The translations under genes and the position numbers were made by a program. Positions 23,013-32,370 of a stretch of 64,000 nucleotides of DNA are shown here, piece after piece. Under the pieces are notes generated by a model that was given only the letters and a program-made list of their open reading frames with translations, had not been told where the DNA came from and ran no database searches. The DNA comes from Enterococcus gilvus ATCC BAA-350 (GTDB taxonomy: Bacteria > Bacillota > Bacilli > Lactobacillales > Enterococcaceae). The DNA lies in assembly GCF_000407545.1 (NCBI RefSeq), contig NZ_ASWH01000002.1:863639-927638 (forward strand), given 5' to 3'. Within the stretch, counting starts at the first letter, position 1. Every line of letters begins with the position of its first letter.

Positions 23013-23509
23013 TTCTTCACTCCTCTTTCTAAAAATACCTGCAACGAGTCATTAAATTCTCGTTGTTCCTCTTCTTCGTACCACGTGGGCACTTCTAAAT
23101 AATTGTTCGCAATCTGTCTTTTTTGACATTCTTTAAAAAATTCTTCCATTAATACGCCGCGTTGTCCGCTGATGGCGCAATTTGGGCTTTCGTTGATCCC
23201 GATCACCCCTAGATATTCATAGCCTTCTGCTTGATAGGCTTGAATCTGCTGGATGCACGGGGCCAGCAGCTCCTGACACGTCTGGCGAAAGTCCGGCAGC
23301 TCGTGGTATTCCTCGTAGGTCATCGGTGGACGGTCGCCGCCTAAGACGATAAATTCTGGACACGGCAATTGAATGAGCGCGATGCCGCGACGCAAGAGTT
23401 CGATCGCGAAGGGAAAGGCGCCCCGTGCCCGTTCCCACCCATGGATCACGGCATTTTGGTTCAAAACACAATGCGACACGGCGACCAATTGTTTTTGTGG
23501 TTGACTCAT
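23009..23509 (-). CDS. TudS-related putative desulfidase, CD3072-type
   Basis: A 166-residue protein of the TudS/DUF523-related group. Conserved cysteines occur in VAVSHCVLNQNAVIHG (about 13), LIQLPCPEFIVLGG (about 50) and ESPNCAISG (about 112), the right number for a three-cysteine iron-sulfur cluster as in TudS thiouracil desulfidase. It could remove sulfur or selenium from a small molecule imported by the neighbouring S component. Start after AAAGGAGTAAAC. Reaction not known. Confidence 0.75.
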   Translation of the reverse strand: MSQPQKQLVAVSHCVLNQNAVIHGWERARGAFPFAIELLRRGIALIQLPCPEFIVLGGDRPPMTYEEYHELPDFRQTCQELLAPCIQQIQAYQAEGYEYLGVIGINESPNCAISGQRGVLMEEFFKECQKRQIANNYLEVPTWYEEEEQREFNDSLQVFLERGVKK

Positions 23510-23537
23510 GTTTACTCCTTTATACTAACCCAATACA

Positions 23538-24914
23538 CTATCCGAAGATTTCCTGCAAGCATTCTTGGATCATCGGGAATTCTTCGACGGCGATGGTTCG
23601 CATATCTAAGAAATTGCAGTTGTCCTTGATGCGGCTGATGATCGGGGTGACAGCAAATCTTAATCTCTCTTGCAGCTCGTCTGGGGAGAATTTCTCACAG
23701 CTCAAGACCACTGCATACGTCGGCAATAAGTGTTCTGGATACGAACCGCCGCCGATCGTGCTGCTGTCTTTTTCGATTTTTATACTCAATTCAGTGATTG
23801 GTTGCAGCATCGCCGCAAGCTCTGCGGCTTTTCCTAAGCAGTCTTCTTCACTTAAGCTGATCATTTGCAGCGTTGGAACTGTTTTTAAGGCTTCTTTTTC
23901 ATCTAAATATAGCGCCAAAGTGGCTTCTAGTGCAGCCAGCGTCATCTTGTCGATTCGCAAAGCGCGCAGCAGTTGGTTTTTCTTCATCTTTTCGATGTAT
24001 TCTTTTTTCCCAACGATGATCCCTGCCTGCGGTCCGCCCAACAGCTTGTCACCGCTGAAGGTCACGATGTCGCAGCCTTGATCCAGCACTTCTTTTACCG
24101 TCGGTTCATAAGGCAAGCCGAATGGCCGCATATCCATCAACAGCCCGCTGCCTAAATCATTGATCAGCGGCAAGTCGTTGGCATGAGCAAGCGTTGCTAA
24201 ATCCGTCAGCTTCGGCGTTTCCGTAAATCCGACGATTCGATAATTGCTCGTGTGGACTTTCAAGACGGCACCGGTCTCTTCTGTCAGCGCGTGTTCATAG
24301 TCACGCAAATGGGTCTTGTTGGTGGTGCCGACTTCCACGATCGTTCCGCCGCTGGAGGTCACTACGTCAGGGATTCGGAAGGCCCCGCCGATCTCTACTA
24401 ATTCGCCCCGTGAGACCAACACTTCCTTATCCTGCGTCAATGTACTCAGAACCAGCAGGACAGCCGCTGCATTGTTGTTCACGACCAAGACATCTTCTGC
24501 GCCTGTGAGCTTCTTCACGATAGAGACCAAATGGCTGTAGCGCGAGCCCCGCTTGCCGCTCGCAAGATCCAGCTCCAGATTTGAATAATTAAAACTGGTC
24601 GCCAGCAGTTGTTCTTGGATCGCTTTACTCAAGGAAGAACGTCCTAGATTTGTATGGATCACGGTTCCTGTCCCGTTGATCACCCGCCGCAATGAAAATT
24701 GTTTTTCCTCTAGCTGCTTGTGGATCATCGCCAGTACCTCTTCTCGGTCAATCACGGTTTTCCGTGTGCCCTCCACCACGGATTCCCGCAGACGGGCAAC
24801 GACTTCTTGGGTCGCCTCCTTCGCTTTCCCATGAGGATAGACGGGATCGATCTGCTTCAGTAAGACATCCACTGAAGGCAGACTGGCTAAAATAGTTTGA
24901 ATTTCTTTTGACAT
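23538..24914 (-). CDS. selA: L-seryl-tRNA(Sec) selenium transferase SelA
   Basis: A 458-residue PLP enzyme that converts seryl-tRNA-Sec to selenocysteinyl-tRNA-Sec using selenophosphate. Full family length. The N-terminal tRNA-binding part (residues 1-75, LPSVDVLLKQIDPVYPHGKA) and the PLP core with NGTGTVIHTNLGRSSLS are present; the PLP lysine is in VTFSGDKLLGGPQAGIIVGK. Located between the cysteine-desulfurase-like gene and the TudS-like gene; spacing to the first is 15 bases, so it is cotranscribed with selB. Confidence 0.96.
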   Translation of the reverse strand: MSKEIQTILASLPSVDVLLKQIDPVYPHGKAKEATQEVVARLRESVVEGTRKTVIDREEVLAMIHKQLEEKQFSLRRVINGTGTVIHTNLGRSSLSKAIQEQLLATSFNYSNLELDLASGKRGSRYSHLVSIVKKLTGAEDVLVVNNNAAAVLLVLSTLTQDKEVLVSRGELVEIGGAFRIPDVVTSSGGTIVEVGTTNKTHLRDYEHALTEETGAVLKVHTSNYRIVGFTETPKLTDLATLAHANDLPLINDLGSGLLMDMRPFGLPYEPTVKEVLDQGCDIVTFSGDKLLGGPQAGIIVGKKEYIEKMKKNQLLRALRIDKMTLAALEATLALYLDEKEALKTVPTLQMISLSEEDCLGKAAELAAMLQPITELSIKIEKDSSTIGGGSYPEHLLPTYAVVLSCEKFSPDELQERLRFAVTPIISRIKDNCNFLDMRTIAVEEFPMIQECLQEIFG

Positions 24915-24929
24915 AGGTCACCTGCTTTC

Positions 24930-26054
24930 CTAGCGTAACGCCAAATTTTGAATCGCTTCTAAGACGGTGTCGATCTCAGACTGCGTCGTAAAGTGAGACA
25001 GCGACAAGCGAACGGTTCCGCGATCCGCCGTTCCCAACGCGTCATGCATCAAGGGCGCACAGTGATACCCCGGTCGTGTCGCGATGCGGTACTCTTCCCA
25101 TAAAATATCACTCACCAATGCTGATTCTGCATCCTTGATGTTGATGGAAAAGACAGCCACTCGCGGATCGGATAAGGCTCCATACACCGTCACACCCTCG
25201 ATATTCTGTAATCCTTTGGAAAAATAATCCCCTAACGCTCCGTCGCTCTCGTTGATTTGGAGCCACTCGACACTCGCCGCCAGTCCTGCCAAACCGGGAA
25301 TATTCAACGTGCCAGCCTCCAGCAACGTCGGTAATTCCTTCGGCTGAACCTTTGAAAAGGACTGCATCCCGTCACCACCTGTGAGAACAGGTTCCAGCGG
25401 AAGATTTTTCAACAGGCAAACCCCGCCAGTCCCTTGTGGCCCGTACAAGGATTTGTGCCCTGTGAAGCACACTGCCGCGACTTTTCCGTCAGTCAGATCA
25501 ATGGGAACGACCCCCGCTGTTTGTGACGCATCGAGAATCAGATAGAGGCCTCGTTCTTCGCAAAAAGCCTTGACCCATTCGAGATCCAGCAGGTTGCCTG
25601 TGACATTACTGGCCTGATTGCAGACCACCGCCTTCGTTTCAGGGCGGACCTTTGCAACAAACTCGTCGTAACGTAGACGTCCGGTCACGGCTTCGCTGGA
25701 GACCACATCAAAACGTGCGCCCTGTGCCTCCAACTGGTACAGCGGACGCAAGACCGAATTGTGCTCCCAAGAAGTCGTGAGTACATGATCGCCTGGTTGG
25801 ATCAAGCCCTTTAGGACTTCATTCAGAGCCACCGTCGCATTATTGGTAAAGGCGACCTCATACCGCTGATCGGCGTGAAACAGCGCTTTGATTTGATTGC
25901 GTGCCTTCTCTGCCACACGGTACCCTGTTAAGGAATACCCATGGGCACCGCGTGAAGGATTCCCATAGTCACCTGTAAGGGTCGCTGTCATCGCCTCTGC
26001 TACAACAGACGGCTTTTGCGCCGTCGTGGCCGCATTGTCCAAATAAATACCCAT
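24930..26054 (-). CDS. Cysteine desulfurase / selenocysteine lyase-like aminotransferase class V
   Basis: A 374-residue PLP enzyme starting MGIYLDNAATTAQKPSVVAE. The PLP lysine is in VCFTGHKSLYGPQGTGG (about residue 195), and a C-terminal cysteine is in TRPGYHCAPLMHDALG, the usual position of the persulfide or perselenide cysteine. Enzymes of this type encoded in selenium operons are thought to deliver selenide to SelD. The TAT-type signal and SufE partners are absent. The selenium role is inferred from its place between selA and selB. Confidence 0.85.
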   Translation of the reverse strand: MGIYLDNAATTAQKPSVVAEAMTATLTGDYGNPSRGAHGYSLTGYRVAEKARNQIKALFHADQRYEVAFTNNATVALNEVLKGLIQPGDHVLTTSWEHNSVLRPLYQLEAQGARFDVVSSEAVTGRLRYDEFVAKVRPETKAVVCNQASNVTGNLLDLEWVKAFCEERGLYLILDASQTAGVVPIDLTDGKVAAVCFTGHKSLYGPQGTGGVCLLKNLPLEPVLTGGDGMQSFSKVQPKELPTLLEAGTLNIPGLAGLAASVEWLQINESDGALGDYFSKGLQNIEGVTVYGALSDPRVAVFSINIKDAESALVSDILWEEYRIATRPGYHCAPLMHDALGTADRGTVRLSLSHFTTQSEIDTVLEAIQNLALR

Positions 26055-26095
26055 TCCTCTGCCCTCCTTTCTTTCTTCGTTCTCTGACTCGTGTC

Positions 26096-27973
26096 CTAGC
26101 CTAATACGCGGTAATTTTCCACTCGTTTGGTGATCCCTTGTTTATCCATATACTCTAGGATCAGCATCGAGGCTTTCCGGCTAGAATCCGTCAAATCGCG
26201 AAAATCTCCCAGCGTCATTTGTCCATGAGCCGTGATCGTGTCTTGGATCACCTTCACCGCTTGGTCAAATACCGTGCCTAATAGCACATATTCATGAGTC
26301 AAAAAGACGACCGTGTCTCCGTTCAACGCCTCCAAGACTTCCTCCGCATTTTTGTCTAAGCTAAACAAGTCTCCTTTTTTCACCGGGGTGAAGCCATTTT
26401 TCGCAAGCGTTTGTTCGATTTTTTCTTTCGCCGCCTGCTGGTAGCTGTTAAAGACAACATCGAAGGTCTGCAAAGCAAGTCGGTCGTTTGCTTCTTTGAC
26501 AAGGTCTGCTTTTAATAAAGCAATCAAGGTAGAGATTTCCTTCTCAGCAAGAACCCCTCGCATCCGCGAACGGAATTCTTCGATCGGCATCCCAAACCGC
26601 AGCCGGTATTGCTTATGATACGACGACAAAATCTTCGTTGCCTGCTCTGCAAGCTTTTGATAACTCGCTTGTGCCAGATAGCCGACCTTCGTCTCCATCA
26701 CCCGACCGTCTGCGACCATTTCTGCTAAGATAGGCTGAATTTCTTCTTTTTCGGCGCCTAAATATTCTTGCAGCTCTTTTTCCTTTGTAAATGGCTGCTT
26801 TTTATTGACCATAAAATCAGCGATCAATTCATCCAAGCTGCCGTCTTCTTTGGCCTTCAGGCTTTCAAGAATCTCTACTTTGAAGCGGCGGTGTTTATGA
26901 GGCGCCGCATCGAGAACCTCCCCGCCAGCGATGGTATGCATCGGCGAATACGACCGCAGAATGAACCGATCGCGCTCTTTGACAGCTACCTGCTCTTCCA
27001 AGCGGAGCTGTAAGAAGCCGTCTTCCCCCGGCCCGATCCAATCAACCCCTAACGGAACGGTCCGCGCCATCACCTCACGGGTACCGACTAACAATCGAAC
27101 CCGGTCCCAAAGACCGATGCCGGTTTCCACTTCTGGCAAACAGGTGACTTTGACATCTAGCATCCACGTGTCTTCCAATTTCTCTGATACCGACAAAACA
27201 TCCCCCCGTTGAATCTCGTCGGTGGCGATGTTGGCTAAATTTAAGGCCGTCCGCTGCCCGGCTTGTGCACTTTTTACATCCGTCTCATGGACTTGGATGT
27301 TTCGTATCCGCGTCTTTTTTTGACTTGGATAAAGATACAGGTCGTCCCCCGCATTCACCGATCCATCCAGTAAGGTACCGGTCACGACTGTCCCGAATCC
27401 TTTGACACTGAACACGCGGTCTACGTTCAGCCGTGCGGACCCGCTGCCTGAACGCTCCTGAACCTCTTCCGAATGAGCCTGGATCGTTGCCAACAGCTCC
27501 TTGATTCCCGTTCCGGTCACCGCATCGGTCTCGATCAGCTCCGCGTCAGCTAAAGGCGTATCTGCCAACTGGTCGCGAATATCCTCGACCACCAGCTCCT
27601 TTAATTCGGGATCGACCGTATCCACTTTGGTCAAAACCAACAAGAACTCACGAATGCCCAACAAGGTCAAAATATCGATGTGTTCTTTTGTTTGCGGCAT
27701 GATCCCTTCTGCCGCATCGATCACCAATAAAACCAGATTGATGCCCGGCAAGCCAGCCACCATGTTCTTGATGAATTTCTCGTGCCCAGGCACATCCACG
27801 ATCCCGACGCGTTTGTTATTCGGCAGGTCCAAATAAGCAAAGCCTAAATTGATCGACATCCCGCGTTTCTTTTCCTCACTGGTGGTGTCCGTCTCAATGC
27901 CGGTCAGGGCTTTGATCAGGGTCGTCTTGCCATGATCGATATGCCCTGCCGTTCCAATCACTATATTTGCCAT
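26096..27973 (-). CDS. selB: Selenocysteine-specific elongation factor SelB
   Basis: A 625-residue GTPase that brings selenocysteinyl-tRNA to UGA codons with a SECIS hairpin. G1 GTAGHIDHGKTTLIKALTG at the start, G3 VDVPGHEKFI and G4 LTKVD are present; EF-Tu-like domains II and III follow (to about 340). The C-terminal half contains the winged-helix repeats that bind SECIS (for example KEKELQEYLGAEKEEIQPIL and AHGQMTLGDFRDLTDSSRKA). Full family length. Five bases after the DUF3343 gene stop. Confidence 0.97.
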   Translation of the reverse strand: MANIVIGTAGHIDHGKTTLIKALTGIETDTTSEEKKRGMSINLGFAYLDLPNNKRVGIVDVPGHEKFIKNMVAGLPGINLVLLVIDAAEGIMPQTKEHIDILTLLGIREFLLVLTKVDTVDPELKELVVEDIRDQLADTPLADAELIETDAVTGTGIKELLATIQAHSEEVQERSGSGSARLNVDRVFSVKGFGTVVTGTLLDGSVNAGDDLYLYPSQKKTRIRNIQVHETDVKSAQAGQRTALNLANIATDEIQRGDVLSVSEKLEDTWMLDVKVTCLPEVETGIGLWDRVRLLVGTREVMARTVPLGVDWIGPGEDGFLQLRLEEQVAVKERDRFILRSYSPMHTIAGGEVLDAAPHKHRRFKVEILESLKAKEDGSLDELIADFMVNKKQPFTKEKELQEYLGAEKEEIQPILAEMVADGRVMETKVGYLAQASYQKLAEQATKILSSYHKQYRLRFGMPIEEFRSRMRGVLAEKEISTLIALLKADLVKEANDRLALQTFDVVFNSYQQAAKEKIEQTLAKNGFTPVKKGDLFSLDKNAEEVLEALNGDTVVFLTHEYVLLGTVFDQAVKVIQDTITAHGQMTLGDFRDLTDSSRKASMLILEYMDKQGITKRVENYRVLG

Positions 27974-27977
27974 TCCG

Positions 27978-28244
27978 TCATCCTTTCTGAATCAATTCAT
28001 AGTCCGTCTTCAAGCCCTCTTGAGACGCATGATAAAAGCCCTCCGAAACGATCTCCGCTTCTGTCAGCAAAAGGGTCAGGGACGCCTCTTCAGCCAGCGG
28101 ATATTTCAAAGAAAAGCCGCAACTGGCATGAATCTTTTCCGGTGTGGGAATGATTCGAACAGCGAGTTGGGCTTTCTTCGCGATTTCCTCAGCTTTCATG
28201 GCCTCACGGGTCGAATAAAACAACGCAACTCCGTATGTTTGCAT
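27978..28244 (-). CDS. DUF3343 protein, putative Se/S carrier-like
   Basis: An 88-residue protein (MQTYGVALFYSTREAMKAEE) typical of DUF3343 proteins found in selenium operons. A single conserved cysteine lies in IHASCGFSLKYP (about 43), the expected carrier residue. It may pass selenium or sulfur between the lyase and SelD. Function inferred from context and family. Confidence 0.8.
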   Translation of the reverse strand: MQTYGVALFYSTREAMKAEEIAKKAQLAVRIIPTPEKIHASCGFSLKYPLAEEASLTLLLTEAEIVSEGFYHASQEGLKTDYELIQKG

Positions 28245-28345
28245 AAAAACTGCTCCTTCATGATCAACTAGTCATTCTTCCTTCGAAAAATGCTCTTTCG
28301 TTTCAACTTGTACGTTTTTACTATTTGGTAATGCGTTTGTTTGGC

Positions 28346-28939
28346 TTATGGTTTCACGATTTTTGGTGCTTGACGCATCATTTCTACGATTCGGTACATA
28401 TTTGTGACCTCACCGACAGCCGCGGTCAACTCATAGAAGTTCAGGCACGCGCCGCAAGCGTAGATCTCCACACCCTGCTCCGCTAACCCCCGAATATCCT
28501 CTAGCGAATCAGACCCTTCAACGACGGATTGCACGCCGCCATTATAGAAGATGACTTTTTCAGGCAGTACATCTTGTTCCGTCAAGGAATAAATGAAGCC
28601 CTTCAACAGGTTTTTCCCTAATTCATCGGAACCACGCCCCATGACATTAGTGTCCACCACGACGATGTAATCGTCAACGGTTGCGATCGCCTCAGCGACC
28701 TGCGGCTCCTCGTCATCGATCAGGTCCGCGTTTCCTTTTGAAATGACCACTTTGTAGTGATTCGGCGCATCCTGATCCATCTGATAAATATAGCCAAGCT
28801 GCTCCGCCATTTTTCTTAAGTTTTGTGTCGCGATCTCATTGTCCACTAAGGTTTCCACGACATCGTGTTCTCTCAACGCTTTCTTTGTTTCAATCACCGG
28901 TAACGGACACGCTTTTCCTAATGCATCGATTTTGAACAT
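28346..28939 (-). CDS. yedF: YedF-like selenium metabolism protein (TusA + DsrE-like)
   Basis: A 197-residue protein starting MFKIDALGKACPLPVIETKK. The N-terminal TusA/SirA domain has the CPxP cysteine at about residue 11, and the C-terminal DsrE-like part has cysteines in IYACGACLNFYELTAAVGEV (about 162-165). The two-domain form is the YedF type that accompanies SelD. It is probably a selenium or sulfur relay protein. 50 bases after selD. Confidence 0.88.
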   Translation of the reverse strand: MFKIDALGKACPLPVIETKKALREHDVVETLVDNEIATQNLRKMAEQLGYIYQMDQDAPNHYKVVISKGNADLIDDEEPQVAEAIATVDDYIVVVDTNVMGRGSDELGKNLLKGFIYSLTEQDVLPEKVIFYNGGVQSVVEGSDSLEDIRGLAEQGVEIYACGACLNFYELTAAVGEVTNMYRIVEMMRQAPKIVKP

Positions 28940-28988
28940 TTGGTTCACTCCGTTCTTTTTTATCGTTATTATCTGCTGCAAGCAGAGA

Positions 28989-30011
28989 TTAATAAACAAT
29001 CAATTCCTTGTCTTGTTTTTCAATGATCGTACCAAAATCCTGTGCGGGAATCCCGGCTGCTTGTAATTCCGCCACTAGCGCTGCCGCTTCATCGGCTGGT
29101 ACGCTGACCAGCAATCCACCAGAGGTTTGCGGATCAAAGAGCAATTCCTCGATCCCAAAATCATTCAATTGGAAATCGATCTTGTCTTCCATATAATTCC
29201 GATTGCGTTGGCCGCCAGCCGTCAAGATAAATTCCTTCGCCCCTTGGTAAGCTTCCTCAAAATATGGCAGACGTGCCGAATCGATCTCTGCACTGTACTG
29301 ACCATTCACCATTTCATGGAGATGCCCCGCCAATCCAAAGCCGGTGACATCCGTACAGCTATTGATCTCGCAGTTGCGGATGATCGCCATCGCATATTTA
29401 TTCAAGGTCTCCATGCTCGTGGTCGCTTTCACAAATGCCTCTTCACTGATTTCCTCTGCGCTGTAGCCCACCGTAATGATGCTCACGCCCAAAGGCTTCG
29501 TTAAAATCAAATGATCGCCTAGCTGACACGTATTGTTCTGGTAGATCTTCGTTGGATCGATCGTTCCTGTGACAGAAAGACCATATTTAACAGACGAATC
29601 ATGGATCGAGTGCCCGCCGGCTAAGATCGCCCCTGCTTCTTGCACCTTCTCCGCACCGCCCCGCAAAATTTCTTTTAGAATCCCTAAATCCTTTTCTTCT
29701 GGAAAAGCGACGATATTTAATGCTGAAAGCACCTCGCCTCCCATCGCATACACATCGCTCAGCGCATTGGCCGCCGCGATCTTTCCGAAAAGGTACGGGT
29801 CAGTGACCATCGTTGGGAAAAAATCTAATGTCTGGATAATCGCCAGATCTTCTCGTAATTTAATAACAGCAGCATCGTCAGTTGAATCAAATCCCACCAG
29901 TAGTTTTTCACTAGTCGCTTTCGGCAAATCTGCCAAGAGCTCCCCTAGATTTCCTGGTCCAATTTTTGCATTACAGCCGCCGCAGACGATTAATTGTTGG
30001 ACTGTTTCCAT
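28989..30011 (-). CDS. selD: Selenophosphate synthase SelD
   Basis: A 340-residue ATP-dependent enzyme making selenophosphate from selenide. The N-terminal loop CGGCNAKIGPGNL carries catalytic Cys and Lys (Cys rather than Sec in this copy). Glycine-rich ATP sites include GFDSTDDAAVIKL and AGGHSIHDSSVKYGLS. Start at 30011 (METVQQLIVCGGC) preferred; an ATG four codons earlier is also possible. First gene of the selenium operon, with an extended -10 promoter (TGTTATAAT) about 27 bases upstream of the start. Confidence 0.95.
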   Translation of the reverse strand: METVQQLIVCGGCNAKIGPGNLGELLADLPKATSEKLLVGFDSTDDAAVIKLREDLAIIQTLDFFPTMVTDPYLFGKIAAANALSDVYAMGGEVLSALNIVAFPEEKDLGILKEILRGGAEKVQEAGAILAGGHSIHDSSVKYGLSVTGTIDPTKIYQNNTCQLGDHLILTKPLGVSIITVGYSAEEISEEAFVKATTSMETLNKYAMAIIRNCEINSCTDVTGFGLAGHLHEMVNGQYSAEIDSARLPYFEEAYQGAKEFILTAGGQRNRNYMEDKIDFQLNDFGIEELLFDPQTSGGLLVSVPADEAAALVAELQAAGIPAQDFGTIIEKQDKELIVY

Positions 30012-30037
30012 CCTCTTCACCATCCTTCACGTGTTCT

Positions 30038-30046
30038 ATTATAACA
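30038..30046 (-). promoter_or_regulatory. Promoter (-10 region) of selD operon
   Basis: TGTTATAAT on the minus strand, an extended -10 element; a clear -35 is not visible. Confidence 0.55.
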
Positions 30047-30342
30047 GTTTGTTTTTTGTTTCTCTATGTAAATTTTCGTCTCTCTTTGTTAAGAATAAGA
30101 TACGCCTTTTTCTCTCGTGTTAAGCGATTGCATAAAGAATTTTCTTTTATTCTCGTGATTCTTGTCACGTGTTTTTTATACGAACTCTTTTTTGGGGACT
30201 TTTTTGCATTTCAGACGGTTTTTTTTCGATCCAATGACCTCTCCAATCGTCAAGAAATTCTGAGACGCAACATCGCTGGCCCCTGACGCGCGGGAAATAA
30301 AAAACGGCCCGCTGTTTTTATCTTTCTAAACCAGCATAAAAA
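30047..30342. other. Intergenic region between TSUP gene and selD
   Basis: About 300 T-rich bases. I see no gene or clear riboswitch, although a selD leader could begin here. Confidence 0.4.
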
Positions 30343-30376
30343 AACTACCTGCTCGAAAGAAGCAGGTAGTTTTGAT
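30343..30376. terminator. Terminator after the prd operon
   Basis: AAACTACCTGC pairs with GCAGGTAGTTT around TCGAAAGAA; T runs on both sides. Confidence 0.8.
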
Positions 30377-30381
30377 AGCAC

Positions 30382-31269
30382 TTACGCTGTTTTTTGTTCA
30401 GGTTCTTTTGACAAGCCTTTTTTGATATACGTTGCGCCTGTATAAAGAACAACTAATACGATCAAGAATACTAGAATATCCAGGTTCAAGCTCTTCACAA
30501 AGGTAAAGGCGATGAATACACCGACAACGCCGCCGATCCCTAAGCCTAAGCTCAATTTACGGGCGTAGTCGCCTGTACGGATAAAGTTGATACTTGCTGC
30601 GGGCATCAAGCCTGCACAAGATCCCATCATGATCGGGAAAGCAACTAATGGACTCATCCCAAGCATATAAACCATAGCCATACATGGTGCGTACAAGCCG
30701 CAGCCAACAGTCATCAACGCACCGAAGATGAAGTTTCCAACAACACCGATGATCAAACGGATACCGCTCAACCCAGTCGCTGTATTATCAGCACCCAAGA
30801 TGTCGATCATCCCTAACTGTCTCAAAGCCATCAAGATCGCCGTTGCGATCAACGCAACACCCATATACAATTGGACTTTTTTAGCTGGTAATTTTGTTAC
30901 AAAGTTTGAACCGATATACGAACCAACTGTCGCTGAACCAATCAAAGCAACCAACGTTAATGGTTGGACGGCAACTGTCGTCGTGAATAAAATCGCTTGT
31001 GTCAATACGGGGATCGCATGTCCCACGTTCAATGTTCCTGGTAAATGACGAGGGTTTTTCAATTGTTTGGTGACATCAAAAAGCAATGTCGTTGGGGCAA
31101 AACTACCAATTCCCAATGTATCCAAAAAGTTCGTTACAAAACCAATCCCAAGTCCGCCGCCCCATGAGCCGCCACCGTCGTCGCCTTTGTGTCTCAAGAA
31201 GTCAATGACCATCCCAGCCGCTTGTGCCGCTAGAACCACCGCAAATAATGTTACTAAAATCGTTACCAT
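30382..31269 (-). CDS. TSUP family transporter (TauE/SafE-like)
   Basis: A 295-residue membrane protein with eight predicted helices and the two-repeat architecture of the TSUP (sulfite exporter TauE/SafE) family (LFAVVLAAQAAGMVIDFL at the start, then GGLGIGFVTNFLDTLGIGSF). Family members move sulfite, sulfonates, selenium or other small anions. As the last gene of the prd operon, 19 bases after prdF, it could move a Stickland substrate or product or a selenium source. Substrate unknown. Confidence 0.82.
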   Translation of the reverse strand: MVTILVTLFAVVLAAQAAGMVIDFLRHKGDDGGGSWGGGLGIGFVTNFLDTLGIGSFAPTTLLFDVTKQLKNPRHLPGTLNVGHAIPVLTQAILFTTTVAVQPLTLVALIGSATVGSYIGSNFVTKLPAKKVQLYMGVALIATAILMALRQLGMIDILGADNTATGLSGIRLIIGVVGNFIFGALMTVGCGLYAPCMAMVYMLGMSPLVAFPIMMGSCAGLMPAASINFIRTGDYARKLSLGLGIGGVVGVFIAFTFVKSLNLDILVFLIVLVVLYTGATYIKKGLSKEPEQKTA

Positions 31270-31287
31270 ATTACCCCTCCTTCATCT

Positions 31288-32304
31288 TTATCCTAAAAGG
31301 AATCCATCCTTCAAGGAATCTTTCGGATCAACCAAGAATGAGTTGTATCCTGTGACATACGCTGAACCGCTTACGCGAGGAATAATTGCTTTGTATCCGC
31401 CAACTTCAGCTTCTTCCACAATCTCCCCTTTAAACTTCGTGCAAAGAATACTTTCATACACGAAGGTGTCGCCGACTTTCATTTCGCCCTTGCCGTATAA
31501 TGTCGCAAGCTTGGCACTGGTTCCCGTTCCGCATGGCGAGCGGTCTACCTGTCCATCACCAAAGACCACCACATTTTGATACGTCGCATCAGGGCTCGTT
31601 GCTGGACCATAAAATTCCACAAGGTCTACAGTTTTGATATGCGACAATGTTGGATGTTGAATGTCGATTTGTTCGTTCACTGCATCACGAATGATCATCC
31701 CAAGATCATTGAATTTCGATGCGTTCTCTGGTTTGATCTCCAGACCAACAGATGCGGCTGGCAAGATCGCAAAGAAGCTGCCGCCGAAGGAGATATCCAT
31801 CGACAATTCTCCGATATCCGGAACATCAACTGTGACGTTTTCTTTATAAAGGAATGATTCCACGTTCTCAAATGACACAGATTCTGCTGAATAATCTTCA
31901 TCCAGATGGACCGTTCCGTGAACGATTCCGGCTGGTGTATCTTGAACCACTTTGACTTCACGTTCGCCTTCTTTGACCTCTACCCAGCCTTGTTCTACTG
32001 CTGAAGTCATCGCTGCGATCGTGTTGTGGCCGCACATGTTCAAATAGCCGCCTGAATCCATAAAAATGATACCGTAGTCTGCTTCTTTGTGAACAGGCTC
32101 TGTAATGAAGGCGCCGAACATATCGCGGTGTCCTCGTGGTTCCAGCATCAACATTCTACGAAGGTCATCTGCTTCGTTTTCCAAATAGGCTCTCTTATCA
32201 GCCATTGTTTCACCAGGGAATTTAGGAATTCCACCGATGATCAGACGGGCAGCTTCACCTGCTGTATGTGTGTCGATTGCTGAGATCATTTTTGATACTT
32301 TCAT
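31288..32304 (-). CDS. prdF: Proline racemase PrdF
   Basis: A 338-residue enzyme that interconverts L- and D-proline, supplying D-proline to the reductase. The two catalytic cysteines are in NMCGHNTIAA (about 92) and DRSPCGTGTSA (about 258), both intact, so this is a racemase rather than a hydroxyproline dehydratase variant. Length is typical. Ribosome binding site AAGGGAGGATAATC. Downstream of prdE in the operon. Confidence 0.95.
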   Translation of the reverse strand: MKVSKMISAIDTHTAGEAARLIIGGIPKFPGETMADKRAYLENEADDLRRMLMLEPRGHRDMFGAFITEPVHKEADYGIIFMDSGGYLNMCGHNTIAAMTSAVEQGWVEVKEGEREVKVVQDTPAGIVHGTVHLDEDYSAESVSFENVESFLYKENVTVDVPDIGELSMDISFGGSFFAILPAASVGLEIKPENASKFNDLGMIIRDAVNEQIDIQHPTLSHIKTVDLVEFYGPATSPDATYQNVVVFGDGQVDRSPCGTGTSAKLATLYGKGEMKVGDTFVYESILCTKFKGEIVEEAEVGGYKAIIPRVSGSAYVTGYNSFLVDPKDSLKDGFLLG

Positions 32305-32370
32305 GATTATCCTCCCTTGTTCGTACTAGTGAATGATTTTTTCATCCACTATTTCTATTTTTTCAAACAG

